A stretch of 64,000 nt of DNA, taken from positions 287,038 through 351,037 of the forward strand of contig NZ_WNXC01000007.1 of assembly GCF_014172405.1 (NCBI RefSeq). Direction: 5' to 3'. A program made the position numbers and the translations under genes. Shown here in pieces: positions 1-8,491 of the stretch. This DNA comes from Pedobacter gandavensis (GTDB lineage: Bacteria; Bacteroidota; Bacteroidia; Sphingobacteriales; Sphingobacteriaceae). The notes under the pieces are model-generated. The model ran no database searches, was not told the DNA's origin, and was given only the letters and a program-made list of their open reading frames with translations. Positions within the stretch are counted from its first letter, which is position 1, and each line of letters begins with the position of its first letter.

Positions 1-665
1 TGCTGTCCCCTACCCCATTTGCAGGATATTTCAAAATTAACGATCAATACATCCTTTCTGCCAGTCCGGAAAGGTTTCTTTGCAAACGAAGCAACAAGTT
101 GATCTCTCAGCCGATTAAAGGGACTGCCAAACGCAGTAAAGAGGCTCTGGCCGATGAACAGATCAAACAGGCACTCAGTGAAAATATAAAAGAACAAGCG
201 GAGAATGTAATGATTGTGGACCTGGTTCGCAATGACCTCACAAAAAGCGCCTTGAAAGGAAGTGTAAAAGTGGAGGAACTTTTCGGCATTTATAGCTTTC
301 CACAGGTACATCAGATGATTTCTACCATCAGCTGTGAGCTCGACCCGGACTTACATTTTATCGCCGCCATCAAGAACACCTTTCCGATGGGCTCTATGAC
401 AGGTGCGCCAAAGATCCGGGCAATGGAACTGATAGAAAAGTATGAATTAAGTAAAAGAGGAGCTTATTCTGGCTCTTTCGGCTATATCAGTCCGGAGGGG
501 GAGTTCGATTTCAATGTGATCATCCGCAGCATCCTTTATCAGGAAAGCAATAAACACTTGTCTTTCCAGGTTGGTGGCGCCATCACTTACGCGGCGAACG
601 CAAATGATGAATATGAAGAATGTATGTTAAAGGCATCCGCCATTATCCAAACCTTATCCCTTTAA
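1..665 (+). CDS. pabB: Chorismate-binding enzyme, aminodeoxychorismate/anthranilate synthase component I (3' part)
   Basis: The reading frame is open from base 3, so the gene starts left of the window and only about 220 C-terminal residues are present. They carry the hallmarks of the chorismate-binding fold: an ISQPIKGTAKR stretch, then IVDLVRNDL, the GSMTGAPKIRAMELI segment, and a C-terminal GGAITYAANANDEYEEC motif. The family makes 4-amino-4-deoxychorismate for folate (PabB) or anthranilate for tryptophan (TrpE). PabB is preferred because no trp genes follow and the short single-domain look fits Bacteroidota PabB proteins, but TrpE or an isochorismate-type relative cannot be excluded without the N-terminus. 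An internal ATG at 99 is not the true start, since conserved sequence continues upstream of it. Confidence 0.85.
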   Translation, partial: LSPTPFAGYFKINDQYILSASPERFLCKRSNKLISQPIKGTAKRSKEALADEQIKQALSENIKEQAENVMIVDLVRNDLTKSALKGSVKVEELFGIYSFPQVHQMISTISCELDPDLHFIAAIKNTFPMGSMTGAPKIRAMELIEKYELSKRGAYSGSFGYISPEGEFDFNVIIRSILYQESNKHLSFQVGGAITYAANANDEYEECMLKASAIIQTLSL

Positions 666-736
666 TAATTTTTTGCTTACAAAAAAGGCCATTACCTGGA
701 AGGTAACAGCCTGACAATTATATTTTCAATTTAGAA

Positions 737-1564
737 TTACCTGATCGGTTTTCCTGTAGCAGAGTTATAATATCTTTGTGCTTCCGGTAAGAGTCTTTGA
801 ATTTGCGCGATACGCGTTGCATCAGAAGGGTGAGTACTTAAAAACTCAGAAGGTTTTTGAGCACCTGCACTCGCTGCAGACATGCGTTGCCAGAAGGAAA
901 TCGCACTGGAAGGATCATATCCGGCCATCGACATAAAGATCAATCCTAATTTATCTGCTTCCAGCTCTTGCTTTCTAGAGTTCGGCAACAAAACAAAACC
1001 TTGTGCACCAATACCATAAGCCTGATTAAGAATCGATTGCGCCATCTGAGATTTACCAGAGGTTGCTGCGCCTAAAAGACTACCTCCCATTTCCGCTAAA
1101 GCAGCCTGAGAAGCTCTTTCAGAAGAGTGTTGTGCGATCGCATGTGCAATTTCATGCCCCATAATGGTGGCCAATCCTGCATCATCCTTAGCAATAGGCA
1201 AGATACCGCTATAAACAGCTACTTTACCTCCTGGCATACACCAGGCATTCACTTCTTTACTATCAATCAGGTTAAATTCCCAGTTAAAGCCTTGAATCTG
1301 TTCGGCATAACCATTGGCATTCATATATTTTGTAACGGCAGCCTGAATCTTCTGCCCTACTCTTTTCACTCTTGTTGCATCTGCATTGTTGAGCACCTTC
1401 GTTTTAGGATCTCTCAACAGCGAAGTATAGCTTTGAGCGGCCACATTCTGCATTTCGCTTTCGCTCACAATATTCACTCTGCTACGTCCGGTTATTGGCA
1501 CAGTAGAGCAAGACGATATGGAAAGCATCGCCGCAGCAATGACCATTAAATTTAAAGCTTTCAT
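737..1564 (-). CDS. M48 family metallopeptidase lipoprotein
   Basis: 275 residues. The N-terminus is a lipoprotein signal ending in SISSC, with lipidated Cys19. The zinc motif HEIAH lies at residues 137-141 and the third ligand is probably Glu202 in ELEAD. This is the single-domain periplasmic M48C layout of LoiP/BepA-like proteases, which degrade or refold misassembled outer-membrane proteins; the BepA TPR part is absent. The C-terminal FLSTHPSDATRIAQI segment is typical of the family. It is the last gene of a minus-strand cluster and starts 12 bp after the stop of plsY. The substrate is unknown. Confidence 0.9.
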   Translation of the reverse strand: MKALNLMVIAAAMLSISSCSTVPITGRSRVNIVSESEMQNVAAQSYTSLLRDPKTKVLNNADATRVKRVGQKIQAAVTKYMNANGYAEQIQGFNWEFNLIDSKEVNAWCMPGGKVAVYSGILPIAKDDAGLATIMGHEIAHAIAQHSSERASQAALAEMGGSLLGAATSGKSQMAQSILNQAYGIGAQGFVLLPNSRKQELEADKLGLIFMSMAGYDPSSAISFWQRMSAASAGAQKPSEFLSTHPSDATRIAQIQRLLPEAQRYYNSATGKPIR

Positions 1565-1576
1565 GAATTTTCTGTT

Positions 1577-2224
1577 TTAGGTTGTTTTCTTTTTAAACAG
1601 GTATACTTTGGATTCTTTGCCCATGAGGAGTCGCTCAAGATTCTTCTGATGTGTAACCAGAATCAATATACAAACACACATTCCGTACAACACTTCCGAT
1701 TTAATGGAAGAATGAAGGATGAATATAATGCTCAATGGGAAGGTAAAACCAGCACATATAGAGCTTAAAGACACGTATTTGGTAGTTAAGAGCACGACTA
1801 CAAAAACAAGAACACAAAGCATTGCTGCCGGAAAGTTAACTGCCAAAATCATTCCAAAAAGTGTGGCAACCCCCTTTCCACCCCTAAAACCAGCAAATAT
1901 TGGGAACAAATGTCCCATTACAGCGGTTACTCCGAGTGCAAGCTCATAATTGATAAATTGGGAAGAGTTTTGTGGTCCGGTAACCGATAGCCCTATAAAA
2001 TAGGCAAGTTTGGTTGCGGTATACCCTTTGGCGATATCTATCGTCATTACGGCGAGTCCTGCACGTTTCCCCAATACCCTGAAAGTATTGGTTGCACCTG
2101 CATTTCCACTACCATACTCCCGTACGTCGACACCGTAAAATGCTTGTCCGAGCCATACCGCAGTTGGTATAGACCCGAATAGATATGCTAAAAGTACTGC
2201 TGATATAGAATAGACCGAAATCAT
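1577..2224 (-). CDS. plsY: Acyl-phosphate:glycerol-3-phosphate acyltransferase PlsY
   Basis: 215 residues, about five membrane helices. It transfers an acyl group from acyl-phosphate to glycerol-3-phosphate, giving lysophosphatidic acid, the first committed step of phospholipid synthesis in bacteria that use PlsX/PlsY. Family signatures are visible: GSGNAGATN at residues 38-46 and GFRGGKGVAT at 112-121, both cytoplasmic loops in known PlsY structures, and GHLFPIF just before the second. Length matches the family. It sits 52 bp after nadC and 12 bp before the M48 lipoprotein, probably in one transcript. Confidence 0.95.
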   Translation of the reverse strand: MISVYSISAVLLAYLFGSIPTAVWLGQAFYGVDVREYGSGNAGATNTFRVLGKRAGLAVMTIDIAKGYTATKLAYFIGLSVTGPQNSSQFINYELALGVTAVMGHLFPIFAGFRGGKGVATLFGMILAVNFPAAMLCVLVFVVVLLTTKYVSLSSICAGFTFPLSIIFILHSSIKSEVLYGMCVCILILVTHQKNLERLLMGKESKVYLFKKKTT

Positions 2225-2276
2225 TAACTACAATTATAGTAAAAAAACAGAATCAAATTCTGATGAATTAGGTTAT

Positions 2277-3119
2277 TTAACATGCTTTTAAACTCATGTC
2301 TAAACTTTTAACAGAGTGGGTTAAAGCGCCCATAGATATAAAATCTACTCCACAAGCCGCATATTCCGCTACATTTTCTTCGGTGATGCCACCTGATGCC
2401 TCTGTTACAAATCTGCCATCGATTACTTTTACGGCTTCCCTTAAGTCCGGAAAGCTAAAATTATCCAACATAATTCTATCTACACCTCTGGTTGTTAAAA
2501 CATCATTTAACTCCGAAAGGTTTCTCACTTCTATCTCTATCTGTAAATCCTTTTGCTGATCTTCCAAATATTGATTGGCAGCTTTGATCGCGTTCGCGAT
2601 TCCACCAGCATAATCTACATGATTGTCCTTGATTAGGATCATATCATATAAACCAATCCGGTGATTTACTCCTCCGCCAATAACTACAGCCCATTTTTCC
2701 AGGTACCTCAATCCAGGTGTGGTTTTACGGGTATCCAACAGTTTTGTAGGATATGCAGCCAACAAGCCTACGATATGATTGGTTTTTGTGGCAATACCAC
2801 TCATCCTTTGCATACAGTTTAAAACCAGTCGCTCAGCAAGCAAGATAGAATGGGTACTACCAGAAACCGTCAGTGCAATATCTCCATATTTAACTGCTGA
2901 TCCATCTGTAATATTCACTGTGACTGCTAACTGATCATCTATATAGTTGAAAATCGCTACTGCAAGCTCTACACCTGCAATGATGCCATCCTCTTTAATC
3001 AGCAATTTTGCTTTGCCTTGTGCGTTTGCCGGAATGGTAGAAAGTGAAGTATGATCCCCATCACCTAAATCTTCGGCAACAGCGTTTTTTATGAATTGAT
3101 CTATGATTTGCTTATCCAA
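2277..3119 (-). CDS. nadC: Nicotinate-nucleotide pyrophosphorylase (carboxylating)
   Basis: 280 residues, the usual NadC length. It converts quinolinate and PRPP to nicotinate mononucleotide, CO2 and pyrophosphate in de novo NAD synthesis. Recognisable parts are the N-terminal AEDLGDGDHTS, the quinolinate/PRPP-binding DTRKTTPG at residues 129-136, the GGGVNHRIGLYDMILIKDNH region, and EASGGI near the C-terminus. It is the second gene of the minus-strand cluster, 36 bp after the DUF4783 gene. No nadA or nadB is in the window. Confidence 0.95.
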   Translation of the reverse strand: MDKQIIDQFIKNAVAEDLGDGDHTSLSTIPANAQGKAKLLIKEDGIIAGVELAVAIFNYIDDQLAVTVNITDGSAVKYGDIALTVSGSTHSILLAERLVLNCMQRMSGIATKTNHIVGLLAAYPTKLLDTRKTTPGLRYLEKWAVVIGGGVNHRIGLYDMILIKDNHVDYAGGIANAIKAANQYLEDQQKDLQIEIEVRNLSELNDVLTTRGVDRIMLDNFSFPDLREAVKVIDGRFVTEASGGITEENVAEYAACGVDFISMGALTHSVKSLDMSLKAC

Positions 3120-3155
3120 AACTTAAAATTAAATCCAAAAATAGCATTTTTACTA

Positions 3156-3548
3156 TTATTTATCTGGCTCTATTCTCAATTCCGTAATAAAAAAAGCATT
3201 ATTAGATTTTTTCATCGTGATCGAAACACGAAATTTCCCATTCTTGGTCTGGAGGGAAAGGATGCCGAATCTAAAGTTCGGGTTGGCATTAATGGTATGT
3301 GTAACCGATGATTTTACCGGTGGATATTTGGTAAAAAAGTTCCTTAGGATCTGCTCTGCCTGTGCTTTAGAGTAGACATCTTCTTCATCGATGATGATGA
3401 GCTCTACAGAAGAAGAAAAATTTTGGGCTACATCTTTCGCGTTGCCGGCTTTAAAATAACCAGAAAGATTGTCTATAATATCGCTTTGAATAGCAATAGC
3501 AGAAGAAAAAGAGGTAAACAGAATCGTAAAAAAAAGTAAGGGCTTCAT
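3156..3548 (-). CDS. DUF4783 family small periplasmic protein
   Basis: 130 residues with a cleavable signal peptide (MKPLLFFTILFTSFSSAIA). The mature part resembles the DUF4783 family of Bacteroidota, which I recall as an NTF2/lumazine-binding-like fold; no catalytic residues can be named. It is the first gene of the cluster with nadC, plsY and the M48 protease, so the promoter for all four probably lies in the 174 bp gap shared with gpmI. There, a minus-strand -7 box TATCTTTG is seen at 3615-3622. Function unknown. Confidence 0.8.
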   Translation of the reverse strand: MKPLLFFTILFTSFSSAIAIQSDIIDNLSGYFKAGNAKDVAQNFSSSVELIIIDEEDVYSKAQAEQILRNFFTKYPPVKSSVTHTINANPNFRFGILSLQTKNGKFRVSITMKKSNNAFFITELRIEPDK

Positions 3549-3614
3549 ATTCTCTATATGGCTAACTGGCCAATGTTACATAAATTATGCCATTATTAAC
3601 CGCAGCAACGAAAA

Positions 3615-3622
3615 CAAAGATA
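3615..3622 (-). promoter_or_regulatory. -7 box for the DUF4783-nadC-plsY-M48 cluster
   Basis: TATCTTTG read on the minus strand fits the Bacteroidota -7 consensus TAnnTTTG and lies about 70 bp upstream of the DUF4783 start. No well-spaced TTG -33 box is obvious. Confidence 0.45.
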
Positions 3623-3668
3623 CTACAGTTGAATTACAATTAGGCTCAAAAAAAACACACAATACGCT

Positions 3669-3676
3669 TATATTTG
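3669..3676 (+). promoter_or_regulatory. -7 box for gpmI
   Basis: TATATTTG matches TAnnTTTG exactly, 46 bp before the gpmI ATG. A TTG -33 box at the right spacing is not seen. Confidence 0.5.
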
Positions 3677-3721
3677 TTAGATTGATAGACAATCGTGCGA
3701 CAAATATTAAATTAATTCAAG

Positions 3722-5242
3722 ATGAATAATAAAAAATTAGTTCTACTTATTCTTGACGGCTGGGGCTACGGGAACCAAGACAGTTCCGATGCGGCTTACG
3801 CAGCTAACACTCCTTTCTTTGACTCTTTATTGAAAAATTATCCTAATTCTAAGTTGGAAGCTTCGGGTGTAGCGGTAGGATTACCGGCCGGACAAATGGG
3901 AAACTCGGAAGTTGGACACATGAATTTAGGTGCGGGCAGAGTGGTTTATCAGGAATTAGGCAGGATTAATAAAGCAATTGAAGACAAATCACTACACCAA
4001 AACCCGGTGTTATTGGATGCCTTTAACTATGCTAAACAAAATAATAAGGCAGTTCATTTCATCGGATTGGTTTCTGATGGAGGGGTACATGCCCATATCA
4101 ATCACTTAAAAGCTTTATGCGATGCTGCAGGCGAACAAGGATTGAGCGATGTATTTGTACATGCTTTCTTAGATGGCAGAGATACCGATCCAAATTCTGG
4201 ATTGAACTTCATTAAAGACCTCGAACATCACCTGGAAAGTTCTACGGGTAAAATTGCCAGCTTAATTGGTCGTTATTATGCAATGGATAGAGATTCACGT
4301 TGGGAAAGGGTAAAACTTGCCTATGATTTGATGACCAAAGGTGTTGGTCAAGCAAGCAACAACCCGGTAATGGCTATTGAGCAATCTTATAGTGAAGGGA
4401 TTACAGATGAGTTTACCAAACCTATTGTAGTGACACAGCCTGATGGCAATCCGGTAGCGACCATACAACCTGGTGACGTGGTCATCTGTTTCAATTACAG
4501 AACAGACAGAGGCAGAGAAATCACTTCCGTATTGACTCAGCATGATTATCCTGATTTTGGAATGCATAAATTGCCATTGTACTATGTGACGATGACTACT
4601 TATGATGAAAACTTTGAAAATGTAAAAGTCGTTTTCACTAAAGATGATCTTTCGGAAACTTTAGGGGAAGTATTGGAGAAAAACCATAAAAATCAAATCC
4701 GTATTGCGGAAACAGAAAAATACCCTCACGTTACTTTCTTTTTCTCTGGCGGCAGAGAATTGGAATTTGAAAATGAAAAGAGAATACTTATTCCATCGCC
4801 AAAGGTGGCTACCTATGACCTGCAACCAGAAATGAGTGCTGCAGGAATTACGGAAGCGATCAACAAAGAGCTGGAATCCGGATGGCCTGATTTTGTTTGT
4901 CTGAATTTTGCCAACCCGGATATGGTGGGTCATACCGGCGTTTTTGAAGCCGTAATTAAAGCGGTAGAAACTGCAGATAGCTGTGCAGCGCAAGTGGTGA
5001 AAACAGGAATAGAAAATGGTTATTCCTTCATCATTCTTGCGGATCACGGAAACTCGGAATATATGCGTAATGCGGATGGATCAGTGAACACTGCTCATAC
5101 CACTAATCTTGTTCCTTGTATTTTAATTGACAAAGATTATAAAACCATCGCTGATGGAAAACTTGGAGACATCGCCCCTACGATCTTAAAGATCATGGGT
5201 ATTGAGAAACCAGCGATCATGACCGGTAATTGCCTGGTATAA
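3722..5242 (+). CDS. gpmI: 2,3-bisphosphoglycerate-independent phosphoglycerate mutase
   Basis: 506 residues, standard iPGM length. It interconverts 3- and 2-phosphoglycerate in glycolysis and gluconeogenesis, using two Mn ions and a phosphoserine intermediate. Asp12 in LILDGWGYG and Ser62 in GQMGNSEVGH are the expected metal ligand and nucleophile. The FLDGRDTDP, GRYYAMDRD and C-terminal ILADHGN metal motifs are also present. The start is supported by the -7 box 46 bp upstream. Its TAA overlaps the ATG of the following lipoprotein gene by one base, so the two are probably co-translated. Confidence 0.97.
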   Translation: MNNKKLVLLILDGWGYGNQDSSDAAYAANTPFFDSLLKNYPNSKLEASGVAVGLPAGQMGNSEVGHMNLGAGRVVYQELGRINKAIEDKSLHQNPVLLDAFNYAKQNNKAVHFIGLVSDGGVHAHINHLKALCDAAGEQGLSDVFVHAFLDGRDTDPNSGLNFIKDLEHHLESSTGKIASLIGRYYAMDRDSRWERVKLAYDLMTKGVGQASNNPVMAIEQSYSEGITDEFTKPIVVTQPDGNPVATIQPGDVVICFNYRTDRGREITSVLTQHDYPDFGMHKLPLYYVTMTTYDENFENVKVVFTKDDLSETLGEVLEKNHKNQIRIAETEKYPHVTFFFSGGRELEFENEKRILIPSPKVATYDLQPEMSAAGITEAINKELESGWPDFVCLNFANPDMVGHTGVFEAVIKAVETADSCAAQVVKTGIENGYSFIILADHGNSEYMRNADGSVNTAHTTNLVPCILIDKDYKTIADGKLGDIAPTILKIMGIEKPAIMTGNCLV

Positions 5243-5772
5243 TGAGAAACCATTTGTTATTATGTGCTTTTCTTTTGTTGTGTTTTGGCTGTGGAGACAC
5301 TGCCTCTACCCAACAAAAGGAGCTGCATCCTTATTTTGATCTTAAGGGGTACTTTGAGGGCGAAGCGACGAGATTAAATCTCAGAAAGCCTAAAATTCAT
5401 AAAACTGTGGTGGTCAATGACTCCGCAGAAAGCAAAAACCTGCAGATCCAGGACTGGAAAAAGGAATTGAGCATATTTGCTGATGCCGACCTGAATAAAT
5501 CAGCCTGGAAAGGACTGTTTCAGGTAAAAAAAACAGATACCATGGAGATTTATACCTCCAATAATCAGAAGGTTCCAGTGAAAGAATTGAAAGTGATCAA
5601 AAGAAATGGTCAGGTTTACGGGCTTCATCTGTTGATTAGCAATTCCAATACTTTATACACTTCTTCAGATACCTTGAATTATTTCCCGGATAGTTTATAT
5701 GAGGTAAAAAAGAACCAGCACATCAGGTTGCTTGCAGAAAAGAATTACCACATCATTGGTAAGTTCAAATAG
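5242..5772 (+). CDS. Small lipoprotein, function unknown
   Basis: 176 residues from the ATG at 5242, which overlaps the gpmI stop by one base (TAATG). A TTG twelve bases upstream would extend it by four residues but would spoil the signal. The N-terminus MRNHLLLCAFLLLCFGC is a clear lipoprotein signal with lipobox LCFGC. The rest is soluble, mixed alpha/beta by eye and rich in charged residues, with no motif I recognise. One-base coupling to gpmI is the only functional hint. Probably a periplasmic or outer-membrane lipoprotein specific to Sphingobacteriaceae-like bacteria. Confidence 0.75.
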   Translation: MRNHLLLCAFLLLCFGCGDTASTQQKELHPYFDLKGYFEGEATRLNLRKPKIHKTVVVNDSAESKNLQIQDWKKELSIFADADLNKSAWKGLFQVKKTDTMEIYTSNNQKVPVKELKVIKRNGQVYGLHLLISNSNTLYTSSDTLNYFPDSLYEVKKNQHIRLLAEKNYHIIGKFK

Positions 5773-6085
5773 CACCGCTCCTATTGGCTTCATTCTAAAT
5801 TATTAAAGAATACAAATCCTCCTTCGGCATCTTTCCGGAGGAGAATTTCGTATACCTGAATGTTTGACAATATTGGCATGATAATAGGAATATTCTCCTT
5901 GTAGATATATGGAGTTTTTCGAGCAAAACGCCTAATAGAAGCAAGAGCGTCTCTTTTATGACTTACAACTAAATGGTTTATATACAACCTGATAACTGCT
6001 ACGTCAGATTTCGGGAAATAAATTCCTCATTTAATGTATTCATATCAGCGGTATAAATTCAGTTAAGATATTGATCCCTTGAAAA
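5773..6085. other. 313 bp gap with one doubtful small ORF
   Basis: Gap between the lipoprotein and the PAS protein. It contains a 65-codon minus-strand ORF (listed separately) and a short imperfect stem around 5819-5844 (CCTTCGG ... CCGGAGG). No tRNA or clear promoter was seen. Confidence 0.4.
5790..5987 (-). CDS. Possible small protein, unrecognised
   Basis: A 65-codon ORF in otherwise empty sequence, ATG to TAA, with a basic N-terminal half and a short hydrophobic stretch (NIPIIMPILSNIQ). No signal peptide, no known motif and no clear ribosome-binding site were seen. It is kept only because it fills a gap with no other gene; it could equally be a chance ORF or the remnant of a longer gene. 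Confidence 0.25.
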   Translation of the reverse strand: MYINHLVVSHKRDALASIRRFARKTPYIYKENIPIIMPILSNIQVYEILLRKDAEGGFVFFNNLE

Positions 6086-7324
6086 ATGGCAACAATACAA
6101 TCGTACTTGAAAAAATACAGGAGAACATTTCTATATGTTATTCCAGCTGATCATGAATTCAGGCTTTTCAGCATTAGTCCCTGGAAACTGAATTTATTTA
6201 GAGATACGATTATGTATTGTCTTCCGTTAGGGATGATTGGTGTGCTTTTGTTTTTAATCAATGCGCTCGTCAATGGAAAAGTATTCTTTCCGATATTTAT
6301 GGTGGTGGTTATCATTTCTCTTATGGGCTTTGTAGTAAATAGAAAAATTAAATTGGATTACAGGATGGTCATTGTAGTTGCCCTATTGTATCTGATTGCC
6401 GTAACTTATCTCCTATTTGTAGGTTCTGATGGTCCCGGTGCGCTATACTTATTGATCATTACCTTTTTCACGGCAATGATTTTTCCCACGAGAGCAACGT
6501 TCATCCCGTTGGTCGTGAATATTGCCATTTGTCTGCTGATTGGGTTCATCATTCATTTTAAGCCTTTTCCAAATGCTTTATCAGAAACCTATGACCTGAC
6601 TTTGTGGATTGCCTACTCCTGGAACTTCATTTTTGTCAGCTTTGTGAGCGTGTTTATGATCCATACCGTCCTCAATGGCTTTGAAAAGACCAGACTCAAG
6701 GAAGCGATATTGGTAAAAAAATTAGATGCTTCAGAACGTTATTACCGGAATCTTTTCGATGCAAATCCGGTTCCCATGTATATTTTCGAGTTAACCACCG
6801 GCAATTTTCTGAAAGTGAACGACGCTGCTGTTAAAAAATATGGTTATTCTCAGGAGGAATTTCTGTCTATGAACATCACCAAGATTAGACCTGCTTCTGA
6901 AATCAGTAAATTAATGGACATCTTCAGCAGCATCAAAACCAGGGAATATTCGGGTATTCTGACCCATATAGATAAGAATGGGAAGCTTTTTCCGGTAGAA
7001 ATTGACACGACGATAGTGAACATAGACGGTATTGATGCCAGGCTTGTACTGGCAACTGACGTTTCAAAAAGAATGAATTATGTCAGGATGATTGAAAAGC
7101 AAAATCAGGACCTGAAAGACATTGCTTGGATTCAAAGCCATAAAGTAAGGGCACCATTAACGAATATCATGAGCCTAACAGAAATGATGTTACAACAACC
7201 GCATGCTGACCACATCGATATACTTCAAATGTTAAAAGACTCTACCACCCAATTGAATGAGGCGATTGCTTCGATTGTGAACCAGGCAGAAGGCAACCAG
7301 GTCTTACCCCCGGAACCAGAATGA
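6086..7324 (+). CDS. Membrane PAS protein with HisKA-like segment but no ATPase domain
   Basis: 412 residues. After a cytoplasmic N-terminus come about six membrane helices between residues 40 and 195 (MASE-like sensor region), then a PAS domain at about 215-330 (NLFDANPVPMYIFE ... DVSKRM). A DHp-like stretch follows, with candidate phospho-His352 in IQSHKVRAPLTNIM. The chain ends 60 residues after that His, so the HATPase_c domain (N, G1 and G2 boxes) is missing, and the downstream gap codes for no such domain in any frame. The next gene, 68 bp on, is a lone receiver. It may work as a phosphotransfer or dimerisation partner for another kinase, or be a degenerate kinase. Confidence 0.85.
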   Translation: MATIQSYLKKYRRTFLYVIPADHEFRLFSISPWKLNLFRDTIMYCLPLGMIGVLLFLINALVNGKVFFPIFMVVVIISLMGFVVNRKIKLDYRMVIVVALLYLIAVTYLLFVGSDGPGALYLLIITFFTAMIFPTRATFIPLVVNIAICLLIGFIIHFKPFPNALSETYDLTLWIAYSWNFIFVSFVSVFMIHTVLNGFEKTRLKEAILVKKLDASERYYRNLFDANPVPMYIFELTTGNFLKVNDAAVKKYGYSQEEFLSMNITKIRPASEISKLMDIFSSIKTREYSGILTHIDKNGKLFPVEIDTTIVNIDGIDARLVLATDVSKRMNYVRMIEKQNQDLKDIAWIQSHKVRAPLTNIMSLTEMMLQQPHADHIDILQMLKDSTTQLNEAIASIVNQAEGNQVLPPEPE

Positions 7325-7392
7325 GCAGCCATAAGATTGATGCTGTAAAAACCCAATAAACAGAATAATAACCAACGAATAAATATAATCCA

Positions 7393-7788
7393 ATGAAAAA
7401 ATTTTATCTGATAGATGACGACACCATTTTCGTTTTTTTAACAAGAAAGACGTTACAGGTCGCCAATCTAAGTACCGACCTAACCGTCTTTGATGATGGA
7501 AAAAAAGCTTTATTAGATTTGGAGTTGAGTGCAGATCAGCCGGATTTATTACCTGATGTTATCTTTCTGGACTTAAACATGCCGGTATTGGATGGTTGGG
7601 GTTTCCTGGAAGAATATTCATTATTGGAGTCAAAGATGAGTAAAAAAATAGAGATCTATATCGTTTCTTCATCGATTTCTCCATCAGAGTTGGAGCGCTC
7701 TCAAAGCATCCCTGTAGTCACCGATTTTTTGACAAAGCCATTGAGCCGTTCTAAATTTTTAGAAATTTTTGACGGGGCAGTCGTATAA
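7393..7788 (+). CDS. Single-domain response regulator (CheY-like)
   Basis: 131 residues, a receiver domain only. Acidic pocket residues are in IDDD (Asp8-Asp10), the phospho-acceptor is Asp60 in FLDLNMPVLDGWG, the Ser/Thr position lies in VSSSIS, and Lys115 is in FLTKP. No output domain follows. It is co-oriented with the ATPase-less PAS protein 68 bp upstream and probably shares its transcript. Such lone receivers usually act by protein contact or as phosphorelay intermediates; the partner cannot be named from sequence. Confidence 0.92.
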   Translation: MKKFYLIDDDTIFVFLTRKTLQVANLSTDLTVFDDGKKALLDLELSADQPDLLPDVIFLDLNMPVLDGWGFLEEYSLLESKMSKKIEIYIVSSSISPSELERSQSIPVVTDFLTKPLSRSKFLEIFDGAVV

Positions 7789-7825
7789 AAAAAATGCCTG
7801 CTATTGCGGTTACAATAGCAGGCAT
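7787..7825 (-). terminator. Terminator of the TPR gene, probably bidirectional
   Basis: Perfect 13-bp stem ATGCCTGCTATTG/CAATAGCAGGCAT at 7794-7825 with a 6-base loop. A run of A on its left is a U-tract for minus-strand transcripts. It lies between convergent genes. A second small palindrome (GCGCTTT/AAAGCGC) at 7828-7842 sits beside it. Confidence 0.85.
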
Positions 7826-7864
7826 GAGCGCTTTTAAAGCGCATCTTTTTGCGCTGATGTGCCC

Positions 7865-8491
7865 TTATTTTAGACTGGTAACTTGTGCTTTAACATAGTC
7901 TATTAAACCGATAATGTCTTTACGAAGCGGCTGTACGACCAATACTTTTTGAAAATCAGCGATAGAGTTGTTAAATAAAGCTACTACTGCTGCTTTCTCC
8001 GCAGCTTTCTTCACTTTATAAGACTTATAGATGGCATAATCTTTATAAGCCAATCCCCTATTTTGCATCAATTGTATATCTTCTTCCCCATTTATCTCTA
8101 TAGCCTTCGTGAAATCTTTGATTGCGGATAGATAAAAGTTATCTCTCATTTGACTCAGGGACTCTTTTGGGTCATTTGCAATATTCAATCTGGCTTTACC
8201 TCTATAATAGTAGGCAGAATAATCTGAAGGCTTCAAAACCAGCAATCGGCTATAAGTAGCGATTGAATTTTCGAAATCTCCACATTGAAAGTAAGAATAT
8301 CCCAGCATTTTTAACACATTCGCATTGTTAGGGGTTTTAGTATCCGCCTTCTCTAATTGTCCAACTGCACCTTTATAATCCCCCTTCATCATGGCTTGAA
8401 TGCCTAATTTATCGTAGCCGCTGTTTTGTGCATAGCCGACTTGAGCAGAAAAGACAAATAATAACAGGATGGTTTGCTTGAAATAGTTCAT
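7865..8491 (-). CDS. Periplasmic TPR protein
   Basis: 208 residues with a signal peptide ending near VGYAQ. Residues about 25-120 form at least two or three TPR units (IQAMMKGDYKGAVGQLEKA, KMLGYSYFQCGDFENSIATYSRLL, YYYRGKARL), and a further unit surrounds AIKDFTKAIEINGE. TPRs mediate protein-protein contacts; the partner is unknown. It is a single gene facing the PAS/receiver pair and ends at the shared terminator. Confidence 0.85.
   Translation of the reverse strand: MNYFKQTILLLFVFSAQVGYAQNSGYDKLGIQAMMKGDYKGAVGQLEKADTKTPNNANVLKMLGYSYFQCGDFENSIATYSRLLVLKPSDYSAYYYRGKARLNIANDPKESLSQMRDNFYLSAIKDFTKAIEINGEEDIQLMQNRGLAYKDYAIYKSYKVKKAAEKAAVVALFNNSIADFQKVLVVQPLRKDIIGLIDYVKAQVTSLK

Noticed and set aside
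1127..1549. 140-codon ORF opposite the M48 protease gene
   Set aside because: The opposite strand carries a protein with a lipobox and HEIAH motif; this frame has no signature and a Cys/His-rich composition typical of antisense shadows.
4661..5047. 128-codon ORF opposite gpmI
   Set aside because: Lies fully within the conserved gpmI frame; shadow of normal codon use.
5230..5242. TTG start four codons upstream of the lipoprotein ATG
   Set aside because: The ATG at 5242 gives a better signal peptide and a classical TAATG overlap with gpmI.
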